Shown here piece by piece: positions 42,805 to 51,562 of a DNA stretch of 64,000 nt. The position numbers were made by a program, and so were the translations under genes. Source of the stretch: an uncultured Caryophanales bacterium. Its GTDB lineage: Bacteria > Bacillota_I > Bacilli_A > RFN20 > CAG-826. The notes beneath the pieces are model-generated. The model did no database searches, was not told where the DNA came from, and worked only from the letters and a program-made list of their open reading frames with translations. The stretch covers positions 584,335 through 648,334 of the forward strand of contig CAMJPB010000001.1 of assembly GCA_946407815.1 (NCBI GenBank), given 5' to 3'. Positions within the stretch are counted from its first letter, which is position 1, and each line of letters opens with the position of its first letter.

Positions 42805-42827
42805 AAAAGGTGCTCAATGAGCACCTC
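42805..42827 (-). terminator. Terminator after hup
   Basis: Minus-strand AGGTGCTCA / TGAGCACCT hairpin, then TTTATTT; it lies between hup and the CCA-type gene. Confidence 0.85.
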
Positions 42828-42832
42828 TATAC

Positions 42833-43108
42833 TTATTTATTAAGTTTTGCCTTTAACGACTTAGAAGGTCTAAATCCTGCTGTGTTGTTTGCAGGAATAA
42901 CGATTGGTGCTCCACTGGAAGGGTTTGTGCCTTTTCTTGGGAGTCTTTCTTTTTTATAGAAGACACCAAAATTAGAAATTTTGACTTCTTCTCCTTGGAT
43001 AATGGATTGTTCGATAAGATCTAAAACATCATCAACAATCATCTCAACGTCTTGTTTTGGATAGTCTGTCTTCTCGGAGACAGCTAGAACTAATTCTGCT
43101 TTATTCAT
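42833..43108 (-). CDS. hup: HU-type DNA-binding protein
   Basis: 91 residues. Typical HU: MNKAELVLAVSEKT, ISNFGVFYKKERLPRKGTNP, and the C-terminal PSKSLKAKLNK. It bends DNA and organises the nucleoid. GGGAGAAA precedes the ATG. It lies after der, as hbs does in Bacillus. Confidence 0.96.
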   Translation of the reverse strand: MNKAELVLAVSEKTDYPKQDVEMIVDDVLDLIEQSIIQGEEVKISNFGVFYKKERLPRKGTNPSSGAPIVIPANNTAGFRPSKSLKAKLNK

Positions 43109-43162
43109 ATTCGTTTCTCCCGGAATAGCAAATAATATATCAAATAATTTTCTTTTAGTAAA

Positions 43163-44470
43163 CTAAACTCTTTCTCTAAGAACAATTTCGATAGGAGTTC
43201 CATCTAAATTAAATGAACTTCTTAATCTATTTTCTATATATCTTAAATATGAGAAATGAGCATATTTTGGCTTATTAACGAAAAGGACAAAAGTTGGAGG
43301 GCAACTGTTAGCCTGATTAGCGAAGTAGATTTTCAATCTACCACCATTAAAATCAGGCGCTTCGTTCATCATTTGAGCATCTTGGACAACTTGGTTCAGT
43401 AATGAAGTTGAAATATGAGTATCATATGCTTCATGAACCATGTTGATTTTATCGAAAATATTATCGACTTTTGATGTTGTTTTAGCTGAAACGAAAACAA
43501 TTGGAGCGTATTCAAGGAATTGGAATTGCTTTCTAATTTCCTTTTCAAAATCGCTTTGTGTGTTTTGTTCTCTCTTGATTAAATCCCACTTATTAACAAC
43601 GATGATAACAGCTTTTTTCTTCTCGATAGCATAACTAACGACATGTTTATCTTGCTCAATGATGCCTTCAGCAGCATCGATAACTAGAAGAACAATTTCA
43701 CTTCTATCCACCGCTGCTAAAGCTCTTAACATTGAGTATTTATCAACAGATTCGTAAATCTTGCCACGTTTCTTTAAACCTGCAGTATCAATAACAACAT
43801 AATCTTTACCGTCTCTAGTAAGTCTTGTGTCGATTGAATCTCTTGTGGTTCCAACTACGTTGGAAACAATAACTCTTTCCTTCTTTAAAATAGCATTAAC
43901 TAATGAGGATTTTCCGACGTTTGGTCTACCGATAATAGAGAAGGTGATTGCGTCTTCATAAACCTCATCTTCAACCTTTGGTAAGACCTTAACAATCTTA
44001 TCTAATATGTCGCCTATACCAATACCATGTTCGCCGGATGTAGCGATAGGTTCTCCTAAACCAAGTGAGTAAAACTCACCTAATGTTAAAAGCATGTCTT
44101 GGTTATCAATTTTATTAACTGCTAAGATGATTGGTTTTTTAGTTTTGAAAAGCATCTTCGCAATGAATCTATCATCCTTAGAAATGCCCTTCTTGCCATC
44201 CGCTACAAAAATGATGACATCAGCTTCATCTATAGCGAGTTGAGTTTGAACTCTAATTTGTTCTTGGAATGGTCTATCAGCAAGTTCAATTCCGCCTGTA
44301 TCGATAAGTCTAAAAGATCTATCTAACCACTCTGCAGTTTCGTATAAACGGTCTCTTGTAACGCCCGGTTGGTCATCAACAATTGCACGTCTATGTCCAA
44401 CGATACGATTAAAAATCGTAGATTTCCCTACGTTAGGACTTCCGACAATTGCAACAACCCCTAAAGCCAT
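43163..44470 (-). CDS. der: GTPase Der (EngA)
   Basis: 435 residues, with the double GTPase layout unique to Der: first G domain GSPNVGKSTIFNR, DTGG, NKID; second IGRPNVGKSSLVNA, DTAG, NKWD; then a KH-like C-terminal domain (PTFVLFVNKPKYAHFSYLRYIENRLR in part). It acts in 50S ribosome assembly. One-base overlap (TAATG) with cmk. Confidence 0.97.
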   Translation of the reverse strand: MALGVVAIVGSPNVGKSTIFNRIVGHRRAIVDDQPGVTRDRLYETAEWLDRSFRLIDTGGIELADRPFQEQIRVQTQLAIDEADVIIFVADGKKGISKDDRFIAKMLFKTKKPIILAVNKIDNQDMLLTLGEFYSLGLGEPIATSGEHGIGIGDILDKIVKVLPKVEDEVYEDAITFSIIGRPNVGKSSLVNAILKKERVIVSNVVGTTRDSIDTRLTRDGKDYVVIDTAGLKKRGKIYESVDKYSMLRALAAVDRSEIVLLVIDAAEGIIEQDKHVVSYAIEKKKAVIIVVNKWDLIKREQNTQSDFEKEIRKQFQFLEYAPIVFVSAKTTSKVDNIFDKINMVHEAYDTHISTSLLNQVVQDAQMMNEAPDFNGGRLKIYFANQANSCPPTFVLFVNKPKYAHFSYLRYIENRLRSSFNLDGTPIEIVLRERV

Positions 44471-45135
44471 TATTCTCCAACCTTTTCTTTGATGATGTCT
44501 AAAACAGCTTGAACTGACTCTTCAATAGTCATTTTAGATGTGTCTAATTCAATTGAATCTTCAGCTGGTTTAAGTGGAGCAAATGCTCTACTTGAATCGA
44601 TTCTGTCACGTTTTTCAACGTCTGCAACAATCTCTTCGTAAGTGCATGGAATGCCTTTTTCTTGATTCTCAAGATAACGACGTTTTGCTCTTTCTTCAAC
44701 TGATGCGATTTGGAAAATTTTAACGTCAGCATTTGGAAGAACATAGGTACCGATATCTCTACCATCCATAACGACAGAAACTTTATCTGCCATCTTTCTT
44801 TGAAGATCAACCATTGCTAAACGGATTTCTTTATAGGATGCAATGTAACTTACGTTACCTGAAACCCTAGGTTCACGAATTTCTCTTGTAACATCTTTAC
44901 CAGAGCACATAACTTTGCCATCTGGATAAAGTGTAATTTCAACTTCAGGAATTAATTTGACACATTCTGCTTCATTTTCACAGTCCACACCTTTACGTAA
45001 ACAATATTCGGTAAAAGCACGATACATAGCTCCTGTATCAATGTAGGTATAACCTAACTTCTTAGCAACAGCCTTAGAAACTGTTGATTTTCCAGCAGCG
45101 GCTGGGCCATCAATTGCGATAACAACTTTTTTCAT
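44470..45135 (-). CDS. cmk: Cytidylate kinase
   Basis: 221 residues. The P-loop IDGPAAAGKSTVSK is followed by YIDTGAMYRAFT, VMDGRDIGTYVLPNADVKIF and RAKRRYLE. It phosphorylates CMP and dCMP. Start of the cmk-der-hup order known from Bacilli. Confidence 0.96.
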   Translation of the reverse strand: MKKVVIAIDGPAAAGKSTVSKAVAKKLGYTYIDTGAMYRAFTEYCLRKGVDCENEAECVKLIPEVEITLYPDGKVMCSGKDVTREIREPRVSGNVSYIASYKEIRLAMVDLQRKMADKVSVVMDGRDIGTYVLPNADVKIFQIASVEERAKRRYLENQEKGIPCTYEEIVADVEKRDRIDSSRAFAPLKPAEDSIELDTSKMTIEESVQAVLDIIKEKVGE

Positions 45136-45138
45136 AAA

Positions 45139-45447
45139 TTACCCCCAAAGTTTTATTCCAACAAAAATCAATGATACTATTATAGCAACTATAAAGAGTA
45201 ATGCTATTGAATAGTAAAATATTTCATATTTTGTTAAACCAATAATTCTTTTTCTTTTAAAGTCAACGTCTCCACTATCAAGTTCATCTTGGATAATCAT
45301 GACTTGATCGTAATTCAACTTATATGAGTCACGGTTTGAATGCATCTTACCAATTTGCTTAGCAACTTCGCCTTTTTGACTAAAAGTTTCAAACTTCATA
45401 TTCGAAATGTCTTCACGATATTGGCGATACTTTTCAACTCTTGTCAT
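45139..45447 (-). CDS. Unknown protein with C-terminal membrane anchor
   Basis: 102 residues. A charged helical cytosolic part (1-70) is followed by one hydrophobic segment (about 75-97), so it is a tail-anchored layout. It lies three bases before cmk and is the first gene of that operon. I recognise no family. Confidence 0.65.
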   Translation of the reverse strand: MTRVEKYRQYREDISNMKFETFSQKGEVAKQIGKMHSNRDSYKLNYDQVMIIQDELDSGDVDFKRKRIIGLTKYEIFYYSIALLFIVAIIVSLIFVGIKLWG

Positions 45448-45515
45448 ACTTATTAGTTTAATGGTGATATGTTAACACATAACCACATTAATATCGTAGT
45501 ATTTTTTGCGTATTA

Positions 45516-45544
45516 TTGCGAAACAATATTCTTTTTTATATAAT
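45516..45544 (+). promoter_or_regulatory. Ferredoxin promoter
   Basis: TTGCGA (45516-45521), 17-base spacer, perfect TATAAT (45539-45544). An ATTATTG/CAATATT inverted repeat straddles the -35 box. Confidence 0.7.
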
Positions 45545-45566
45545 AATTTCCAGCGGAGGAAAAACC

Positions 45567-45734
45567 ATGCCAAAAGTTAAAGTTAATCCAGAACTCTGCG
45601 CATCTTGCGGTCTCTGTGTCGGTTCACGTCCAGAAGTCTTCGAATTTGATGAAGACGGTCACGCAAAAGCTGTCGCAGAATGCGAAGGTGAACTCGGATT
45701 CGAATGCCCATTCGGCGCAATCGACGTTGAGTAA
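45567..45734 (+). CDS. Small [4Fe-4S] ferredoxin
   Basis: 55 residues. Cysteines in CASCGLC and in the late FECPFGAIDV match a single-cluster ferredoxin of the Bacillus Fer / Thermotoga type; Ser replaces the Cys seen in two-cluster forms after GLC (GLCVGSRPEVF). Strongly acidic. It carries electrons in anaerobic metabolism. GCGGAGG precedes the ATG at 45567. Confidence 0.92.
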   Translation: MPKVKVNPELCASCGLCVGSRPEVFEFDEDGHAKAVAECEGELGFECPFGAIDVE

Positions 45735-45748
45735 TTAAAATCGATCTG

Positions 45749-45777
45749 AAAAGCCACCAGTTAAGGCGGCTTTTTTC
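45749..45777. terminator. Terminator between ferredoxin and nitroreductase genes
   Basis: AAGCCACC / GGCGGCTT with one mismatch, then TTTTTTC on the plus strand. Confidence 0.8.
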
Positions 45778-45781
45778 TTGC

Positions 45782-46300
45782 TTATTTTATAGTTATAAAA
45801 TCATCTTTTCTTGGTTTAGACGCTAATGCCTCAGGATGTTTTGCAAATCCAAGGGCTGCAGAACCAACAATTCGATGGTCTTCTGGGATTCCAAGTTTAG
45901 CTTTAATCTTCTTTCCTTTTGCGGTTTCGAATAAATCATCAAATTGGTTAATCCAACAAGATTGAATCTTTAATGCGTTTGCTGCAATAAAGATATTTTC
46001 TAAGACGCATGAACAATCTTGAGCGGTAAATTTATCATCTCTTGGTCCATGGACTAAGACAATTGTATTTGCTCCATACATGCAATCTCTATTAGCGACT
46101 TCTAAACTTAATGCACGAAGTTGCTCGACTTTTGATTTTGATCTAACGGCTGTGATAGAAGCGATTTGGCGGTTCATTGCACTTGGTGCCATCTTTCCAG
46201 CTTCTAAGATTTGTTCAAGTTTCTTTAAAGAAACTTTCTTTTCATTATATTCGCGACAAGAAACTCTTGTGCAAATATTTTCGATTGTTTTATTTGCCAT
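45782..46300 (-). CDS. Nitroreductase-family FMN oxidoreductase
   Basis: 172 residues, the short form. SCREYNEKKVSLKKLEQILEA and AGKMAPSAMNRQ are the FMN-phosphate and flavin contacts; IVGSAALGFAKH is the C-terminal block. It probably reduces quinones or nitro compounds with NAD(P)H. The riboflavin transporter gene ribU is 28 bases upstream and may be co-transcribed, so flavin uptake and a flavoenzyme are linked. Confidence 0.87.
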   Translation of the reverse strand: MANKTIENICTRVSCREYNEKKVSLKKLEQILEAGKMAPSAMNRQIASITAVRSKSKVEQLRALSLEVANRDCMYGANTIVLVHGPRDDKFTAQDCSCVLENIFIAANALKIQSCWINQFDDLFETAKGKKIKAKLGIPEDHRIVGSAALGFAKHPEALASKPRKDDFITIK

Positions 46301-46328
46301 AATTTTCCCCTTAAGATTATTTTAAAAC

Positions 46329-47018
46329 CTAGTCTTGTAGTTTATCAATAAATCTATGAACGGATTTGTAAGTAAATAAAGTTAGCAAAATAACTGCACC
46401 ATCTTTAATTGCATTAAATGGAAGAACTGCTAGTAAGCCATATGACCAGCCAATATTAGTAATATTTGGATTTGCGGCTTGACACATTCCAAGAATTGCT
46501 TGTTCTGGGAATTCCATCACTTTCATGTAGAAAGGAATCATCAAATAAATGTTTGATAAAAGTGATACGCTTAATTGGAACATAGTTCCAATCGCTAAAC
46601 CTACAAAAACACCGCCAAAATTACGATGTTTCTTGTAAACAATTGCAGCAGGAATAATAAATGCAGCAGAGTAAATTAAATCTGATAATTCTCCAACCCC
46701 TAAAGTGCTTGTGAATGGAAGCTTAATTAAGGTCTTGATTAGTAAAACTAATAAACCGCTAATTGGGCCATAAGCAAAGGATGCGATAAATGCTGGAATC
46801 TCATCAAAATGGAATTCTAAGAAAGGTGGTAAAAATGGAACTGGGAACTTAATAAAAATATAAAAGATTCCAGAGAGCGCTCCAAATACCGCCACTCTAA
46901 CCATTTGTTTTGTTCCGAATTTGTATTTTGAATGTTGCTTCTCATTAAAATACGCTTTTAGGAACACGAAAATAAAGATTACGATTAAGATTCCGAAGAT
47001 AAGTGTTTTGTAATTCAT
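46329..47018 (-). CDS. ribU: Riboflavin ECF-transporter S component
   Basis: 229 residues, about six membrane helices. The N-terminal part VRVAVFGALSGIFYIFIKFPVPFLPPFLEFHFDEIP holds the family's flavin-site pattern, and LKFDxxx-like spacing is kept. RibU binds riboflavin outside and works with the shared EcfAA'T module, not in the window. The assignment is made firm by the FMN riboswitch in its leader. The start at 47018 is the ATG right after the riboswitch terminator; its GAGG ribosome site lies within that hairpin. Confidence 0.92.
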   Translation of the reverse strand: MNYKTLIFGILIVIFIFVFLKAYFNEKQHSKYKFGTKQMVRVAVFGALSGIFYIFIKFPVPFLPPFLEFHFDEIPAFIASFAYGPISGLLVLLIKTLIKLPFTSTLGVGELSDLIYSAAFIIPAAIVYKKHRNFGGVFVGLAIGTMFQLSVSLLSNIYLMIPFYMKVMEFPEQAILGMCQAANPNITNIGWSYGLLAVLPFNAIKDGAVILLTLFTYKSVHRFIDKLQD

Positions 47019-47044
47019 AAAAAAATGCCTCGTGTTCCAAGGCA
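47019..47044 (-). terminator. Riboswitch-controlled terminator that also hides the ribU ribosome site
   Basis: Minus-strand TGCCTTG / CGAGGCA with a GAACA loop, then seven T bases that run straight into the ATG. The GAGG of the 3' arm is the only Shine-Dalgarno candidate, nine bases from the start. Confidence 0.8.
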
Positions 47045-47058
47045 AATAACATGAAATA

Positions 47059-47162
47059 GTTTCTTTCATCCAGACTTTACTGTCGCTTCTAGAATCTCAC
47101 TAGATCAGCCGATTGGCTCGCGGAGTTTACCGCCGGTCGGGAATTACACCCTGCCCTGAAAC
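47059..47162 (-). promoter_or_regulatory. FMN riboswitch (RFN element)
   Basis: Minus strand: P1 GTTTC (47162-47158) / GAAAC (47063-47059); inside are the near-invariant blocks CAGGGCAGGGTG, ATTCCCGACCGGCGGTA, CCGCGAGC, GTGAGATTC, GACAGT and AGTCTGGATGAAAG. All six helices of the RFN fold can form. FMN binding should favour the terminator at 47019-47044 and lower ribU expression. Confidence 0.97.
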
Positions 47163-47182
47163 ATAAATATTATAACACAACT

Positions 47183-47857
47183 TTACAAAGGTTGTTTAAT
47201 TATTTCTCCATAGACTCTTGGATATTTCTTCTGAGTCTTGTTTTTCTTCAAAATCCCCAGGAAAACACGGGAATTTTTGGATTTTGGTAAGCAATAATCG
47301 AACTTTTTATATTCGTCAATTTGGAGTAGTTTGAATGCTCTTTTCGCGTTAGAAATCTCTTCATCAACACCGCTAGATTTATAGGCAATGAAGAGTCCAC
47401 CAACCTTCACAAGATAGAAACAAATCTCAAGAAGAACATTCAATTCTTTAACTGCTCTCGCGGTGACAATATCGTACTTCTCACGAGTTCCGAGTTCTTC
47501 TGCTCTACCTTGAATAATCGAAACATTTTTGAGCTCCAGTTCTTTCACAACTTCATTCAAGAAACGGACTCTTTTGCCGTTTGATTCAAGTAAAGTAATT
47601 TGAAGACTTGGTTCAACAATTGCTAAAGGGATACCAGGAAAACCAGCGCCTGATCCAACATCAAGTAAAGTTTTGTTTTTTAAATCAAAATATTTCACTA
47701 ACTCAATTGAATCGATAAAGTGTTTCTCTTCAATCTCGTCTTTGTCGGTAATCGCAGTTAAATTAAACTTCTCATTCCACTCTAAAAGAAGATCTAAATA
47801 TCTTTCAAATTTAGAAATTTTATTATTAGATAAACCAAACTCTTCTAATAGTTTCAT
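47183..47857 (-). CDS. rsmG: 16S rRNA (guanine-N7) methyltransferase RsmG
   Basis: 224 residues. SAM-binding LLDVGSGAGFPGIPLAIVEP, then SNGKRVRFLNEVVKELEL and VTARAVKELNVLLE. It methylates G527 of 16S rRNA. The ATG overlaps the mnmG stop by four bases. No parA/parB/noc genes follow, unlike in Bacillus. A dispersed-motif copy lies at 47249-47277. Confidence 0.96.
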   Translation of the reverse strand: MKLLEEFGLSNNKISKFERYLDLLLEWNEKFNLTAITDKDEIEEKHFIDSIELVKYFDLKNKTLLDVGSGAGFPGIPLAIVEPSLQITLLESNGKRVRFLNEVVKELELKNVSIIQGRAEELGTREKYDIVTARAVKELNVLLEICFYLVKVGGLFIAYKSSGVDEEISNAKRAFKLLQIDEYKKFDYCLPKSKNSRVFLGILKKNKTQKKYPRVYGEIIKQPL

Positions 47858-49725
47858 TTTGTAAGTCTCTTTAAGTTTAAAATAAGAATTGAAATATCGG
47901 CAGGATTAATACCAGAAATTCTTCCAGCCTGTCCAACAGTTCTTGGTCTAATTTTATCTAATTTTTGTCTAGCTTCCAACGCTAAACCGTGCATGTTAAG
48001 GTAATCAATATTTTCCGGAATAATGTAGTTTTCAAATTTCGCAAATGAGTTTGCTTCAGAAAGCTCACGTTTAATGTAACCTTCATATTTAACTGAAATC
48101 TCAAACTGTGCAATACCAATGTAGTCTAAAGGTATTTCCTTGATCTCTGGGATGAGGTCACAAATATGCTCATAATGAATTTCAGGGCGTTTTAAAAACT
48201 CACTTCCGCTGACTCCAGCTTTGAGTGTTTCTAACCCTCTTTGAGATAAATAATCGTTCACTCTTTTGGAGGCACCTAAATGATTTTTACTCAGGATTTC
48301 CCGGGCTTTTTCAACATTTTCGTTCTTTTCCACGAACTTTTTATAACGCTCTTCCGAGATCAATCCAAGCTTGTATCCATAAGGAGTTAAACGCACATCG
48401 GCATTGTCATGACGGAGCAATAGTCTATACTCTGCTCTCGAAGACAAAAGTCGATAAGGCTCAAGTGTCCCTTTAGTAACAATGTCATCAATCATAACTC
48501 CAATGTATGATTCGTTTCTCTTTAAAATGAAAGGTTCTTTACCTTGAACGTAAAGGGCAGCATTAATCCCGGCGACAAGGCCTAAACCGGCTGCTTCTTC
48601 ATAACCTGAAGTTCCGCATATTTGACCTGCGCCATATAAGCCCTTGTATTTCTTAACTTTCAGAGTTAAATCATATTGAGTAGGCACTAATGCATCGTAC
48701 TCGATTGCATAAGCATATTTCAAAAACTCAGCGTGTTCCATTCCTTCAAGTGAATGAACCATCTTTTCTTGCATTTCCTCATCCATCGCAGTTGAGAAAC
48801 CTTGTAAGTAGATGGATTCTCCATCGGCAAATTCTGGTTCTAGGAAGAGTTGATGACGTTTTTTGTCTCTAAAAGTCATTACTTTAGACTCAATAGAAGG
48901 ACAATAACGAGGTCCAACACCAGTTTGAAGACCATTATAGGTCGCAGTTTTGTCCAAATTATCTGTAATTAACTTATGAGTGTTCTCGTTTGTGTATATT
49001 AACCAACATAAAACTTGATCTTTAAGTGGTTTAAATTCTGTAGTTAAGTATGAGAAAGCATAATTTCCTTCCATGCCGTACTGAGGAGTGGCTTTTGAGA
49101 AGTCAATTGAACTCTTTTTAATTCTTGGAGGAGTACCAGTTTTAAGTCTAAAAATTTCTAAGCCCATGTCTTGTAAAGACTTGCTTAAACCAATAGAAGG
49201 TTTTTCTCCATCTGGACCACCGCTAACTGATTTGTGACCCCTAAGAATCGCACCTTCCATATAAGTTCCGGTTGAGATAACAACAGCTTTAGAACTGATT
49301 GTAGAGCCATCTTTTAAAATAACTCCATTAACGATTTCTCCATCGTGTTTGATGCCAGTAACTTCAGCCTCTAAAATCTCTAAATTCCCGGTATTTTCCA
49401 ACAATTTTTGCATATAAGCAGGATAATTGAACTTATCTTCTTGAGCTCTTAAACATTGCACGCCAGGTCCTTTACCGGTATTAAGCATCTTCATTTGAAG
49501 GTACTCGTGATCGGCTGCAATTCCCATCATCCCGCCTAATGCATCTATTTCTCTAACAACTACGCCTTTCGCGCTTCCTCCAATTGAAGGATTACAAGGC
49601 ATATTTGAAATCATCTTTTTATTTAATGTGATTAAAAGTGTGCTTAAACCCATATGTGCACAAGCAGCACATGCTTCAACACCCGCGTGTCCGCCGCCAA
49701 CTACAATCACATCATAAGCTTTCAT
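47854..49725 (-). CDS. mnmG: tRNA uridine 5-carboxymethylaminomethyl enzyme MnmG
   Basis: 623 residues. FAD motif VVGGGHAGVEACAACAHMG, then NPSIGGSAKGVVVREIDALGG, GTYMEGAI, PRYCPSIESKV and AGQICGTSGYEEAAGLGLVAGINAA in part; the C-terminal helical tRNA-binding domain ends RTVGQAGRISGINPADI. With MnmE it modifies U34. It lies three bases after sufB, an unusual coupling. Two dispersed-motif copies (48292-48311, 49377-49399). Confidence 0.97.
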   Translation of the reverse strand: MKAYDVIVVGGGHAGVEACAACAHMGLSTLLITLNKKMISNMPCNPSIGGSAKGVVVREIDALGGMMGIAADHEYLQMKMLNTGKGPGVQCLRAQEDKFNYPAYMQKLLENTGNLEILEAEVTGIKHDGEIVNGVILKDGSTISSKAVVISTGTYMEGAILRGHKSVSGGPDGEKPSIGLSKSLQDMGLEIFRLKTGTPPRIKKSSIDFSKATPQYGMEGNYAFSYLTTEFKPLKDQVLCWLIYTNENTHKLITDNLDKTATYNGLQTGVGPRYCPSIESKVMTFRDKKRHQLFLEPEFADGESIYLQGFSTAMDEEMQEKMVHSLEGMEHAEFLKYAYAIEYDALVPTQYDLTLKVKKYKGLYGAGQICGTSGYEEAAGLGLVAGINAALYVQGKEPFILKRNESYIGVMIDDIVTKGTLEPYRLLSSRAEYRLLLRHDNADVRLTPYGYKLGLISEERYKKFVEKNENVEKAREILSKNHLGASKRVNDYLSQRGLETLKAGVSGSEFLKRPEIHYEHICDLIPEIKEIPLDYIGIAQFEISVKYEGYIKRELSEANSFAKFENYIIPENIDYLNMHGLALEARQKLDKIRPRTVGQAGRISGINPADISILILNLKRLTK

Positions 49726-49728
49726 AGT

Positions 49729-51123
49729 CTAACCAACGCTTCCTTCCATATCCATCTTAATGAGTTGATTAAGTTCAACTGCATATTCCATTGGAAGCTC
49801 TTTAGAGAATGGCTCAATAAAGCCCATAATAATCATTTGGACTGCATCTTTTCTAGAAATACCTCTACTCATAAGATAGAAAAGTTGATCTTCATTCACT
49901 TTTGAAACTGTTGCTTCATGTTCAATAAATGAAGTGTTGTTTTGCACTAAATTTGTAGGGATTGTATCTGACTTAGAAATGTCATCTAAAATCAAGGTGT
50001 CACATTCGACGTGTGATTTACAGTTAAGTGCACCTTTATAATGCTTAACTGAACCACGGTAGTTGGCAACACCGCCATTTCTAACAATTGATTTTGAAAT
50101 AATCGTGGATGATGTATTAGAAGATAAATGGATCATTCTAGCACCAGCATCTTGGTACTGGCCTTTGCCGGCTACTGCGATCGAAATGCAGGTTCCCTTT
50201 GCCCCTTGACCCGCTAAAATACAGGCTGGATATTTCATATTTGTTTGAGAACCAACGTTACCATCAATCCACTCCATATGTCCATTTTCCATAACTCTCG
50301 CACGTTTAGTGACTAAGTTAACGATGTTAGTGGACCAGTTTTGGACAGTTGAATATCTACAATGTGCATCTTTCAATACGACAATTTCAACTACTGCCGC
50401 GTGCAAGGAATCTTGCGAATATATCGGGGCAGTGCAGCCTTCGACATAGTGCACATCAGCGCCTTCATCAACAATAATTAAGGTTCTTTCAAATTGACCT
50501 GATTTTTCGTTATTGATTCTAAAGTAAGATTGAAGTGGTTTATCTAATTTAACGCCTTTTGGAACATAGATAAATGAACCACCAGACCAAACTGCACCGT
50601 TTAAGGCTGAGAATTTATTGTCGCGATATGGCACAACAGTATTAAAATACTTTCTCACTATATCAGGACACATTTGAACTGCTTGGTCAGTTGAAAGGAA
50701 AATAACACCCTTATCTTCAACTTCTTTAAGCATGTTGTGATAAACAGCTTCAGATTCGTATTGGGTTGTAACACCAGAAAGATACTTTTGTTCAGCTTCT
50801 GGAATACCAAGTTTCTTAAATGTATTTTTAATTGTCTCAGGAACTTGATCCCAATCTTTCTCTACTTTATTCGCATTTCTAGTAAAGTAGGTATAAGAAT
50901 CAAAATCTAAGAAAGATAAGTCAGGACCAAAAGAAGGCATAGGAAGTTCTTTAAATGCCTTGTAAGATTTAAGTCTAAATTCAAGCATCCACTCCGGTTC
51001 GTTTTTAAGTTTAGAGATTTCTCTAACAACTTCTTCAGTTAATCCTTTTCCGGTTGTAATAATGGAAGTGTCTTTATCTTTAAATCCGTATTTATATTCT
51101 GTTTCTGGTAACTTATTTTTCAT
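49729..51123 (-). CDS. sufB: Fe-S assembly scaffold SufB
   Basis: 464 residues, normal length. Blocks [24 protein letters not shown] in part, [34 protein letters not shown] and [20 protein letters not shown] are those of SufB. With SufC and SufD it forms the scaffold that builds the cluster. It overlaps sufU by 11 bases and is the last suf gene before mnmG. Confidence 0.97.
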   Translation of the reverse strand: MKNKLPETEYKYGFKDKDTSIITTGKGLTEEVVREISKLKNEPEWMLEFRLKSYKAFKELPMPSFGPDLSFLDFDSYTYFTRNANKVEKDWDQVPETIKNTFKKLGIPEAEQKYLSGVTTQYESEAVYHNMLKEVEDKGVIFLSTDQAVQMCPDIVRKYFNTVVPYRDNKFSALNGAVWSGGSFIYVPKGVKLDKPLQSYFRINNEKSGQFERTLIIVDEGADVHYVEGCTAPIYSQDSLHAAVVEIVVLKDAHCRYSTVQNWSTNIVNLVTKRARVMENGHMEWIDGNVGSQTNMKYPACILAGQGAKGTCISIAVAGKGQYQDAGARMIHLSSNTSSTIISKSIVRNGGVANYRGSVKHYKGALNCKSHVECDTLILDDISKSDTIPTNLVQNNTSFIEHEATVSKVNEDQLFYLMSRGISRKDAVQMIIMGFIEPFSKELPMEYAVELNQLIKMDMEGSVG

Positions 51124-51562
51124 GATGGTGATGTTTACAAATTATTTCGTCCATTGCATCCCAACCTATGGTTGCACATTTGATTCGGGCTGCTTGTTTT
51201 GATGTGTTCATAAATACAATTGCTTCATCAAGAACTGAATCATCATAAGGTTCTTCATGAATCATGTGGAGATATTGATCAATAATGTACTTAGCATCAT
51301 CCCAAGACTTACCAATCATAAGTCCACACATAATGTCGGTAGATGAAGTTGAAATAGTACACGCAACTCCATCCCAATACGCTTCTTTAACTAAGTTATC
51401 TTCAACTAAAGCGTAGACATTAATATCATCAATACAGTTAGATGAATGCATGTGAACTTTCTCAAAACTCTCTACGTTAGCAGGAGTTTTCTTGTATTGA
51501 GGATTTTCATAATGGTCCATAATGACCTGTCTCATCATTTGAGGATTAAGCAAAATAGGCAT
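51113..51562 (-). CDS. sufU: Sulfur-relay protein SufU
   Basis: 149 residues. IscU-like fold with the zinc/sulfur-accepting cysteines in [29 protein letters not shown] and [13 protein letters not shown], and the SufU-type insert. It takes persulfide from SufS. GGAGGAAA lies ten bases before the ATG, inside the sufS end; the His-rich tail HHHHEK may bind metal. Confidence 0.95.
   Translation of the reverse strand: MPILLNPQMMRQVIMDHYENPQYKKTPANVESFEKVHMHSSNCIDDINVYALVEDNLVKEAYWDGVACTISTSSTDIMCGLMIGKSWDDAKYIIDQYLHMIHEEPYDDSVLDEAIVFMNTSKQAARIKCATIGWDAMDEIICKHHHHEK

Noticed and set aside
45513..45537. ATTATTG/CAATATT hairpin with T-run as a terminator
   Set aside because: No plus-strand gene precedes it and the same bases form the ferredoxin -35 box and spacer.
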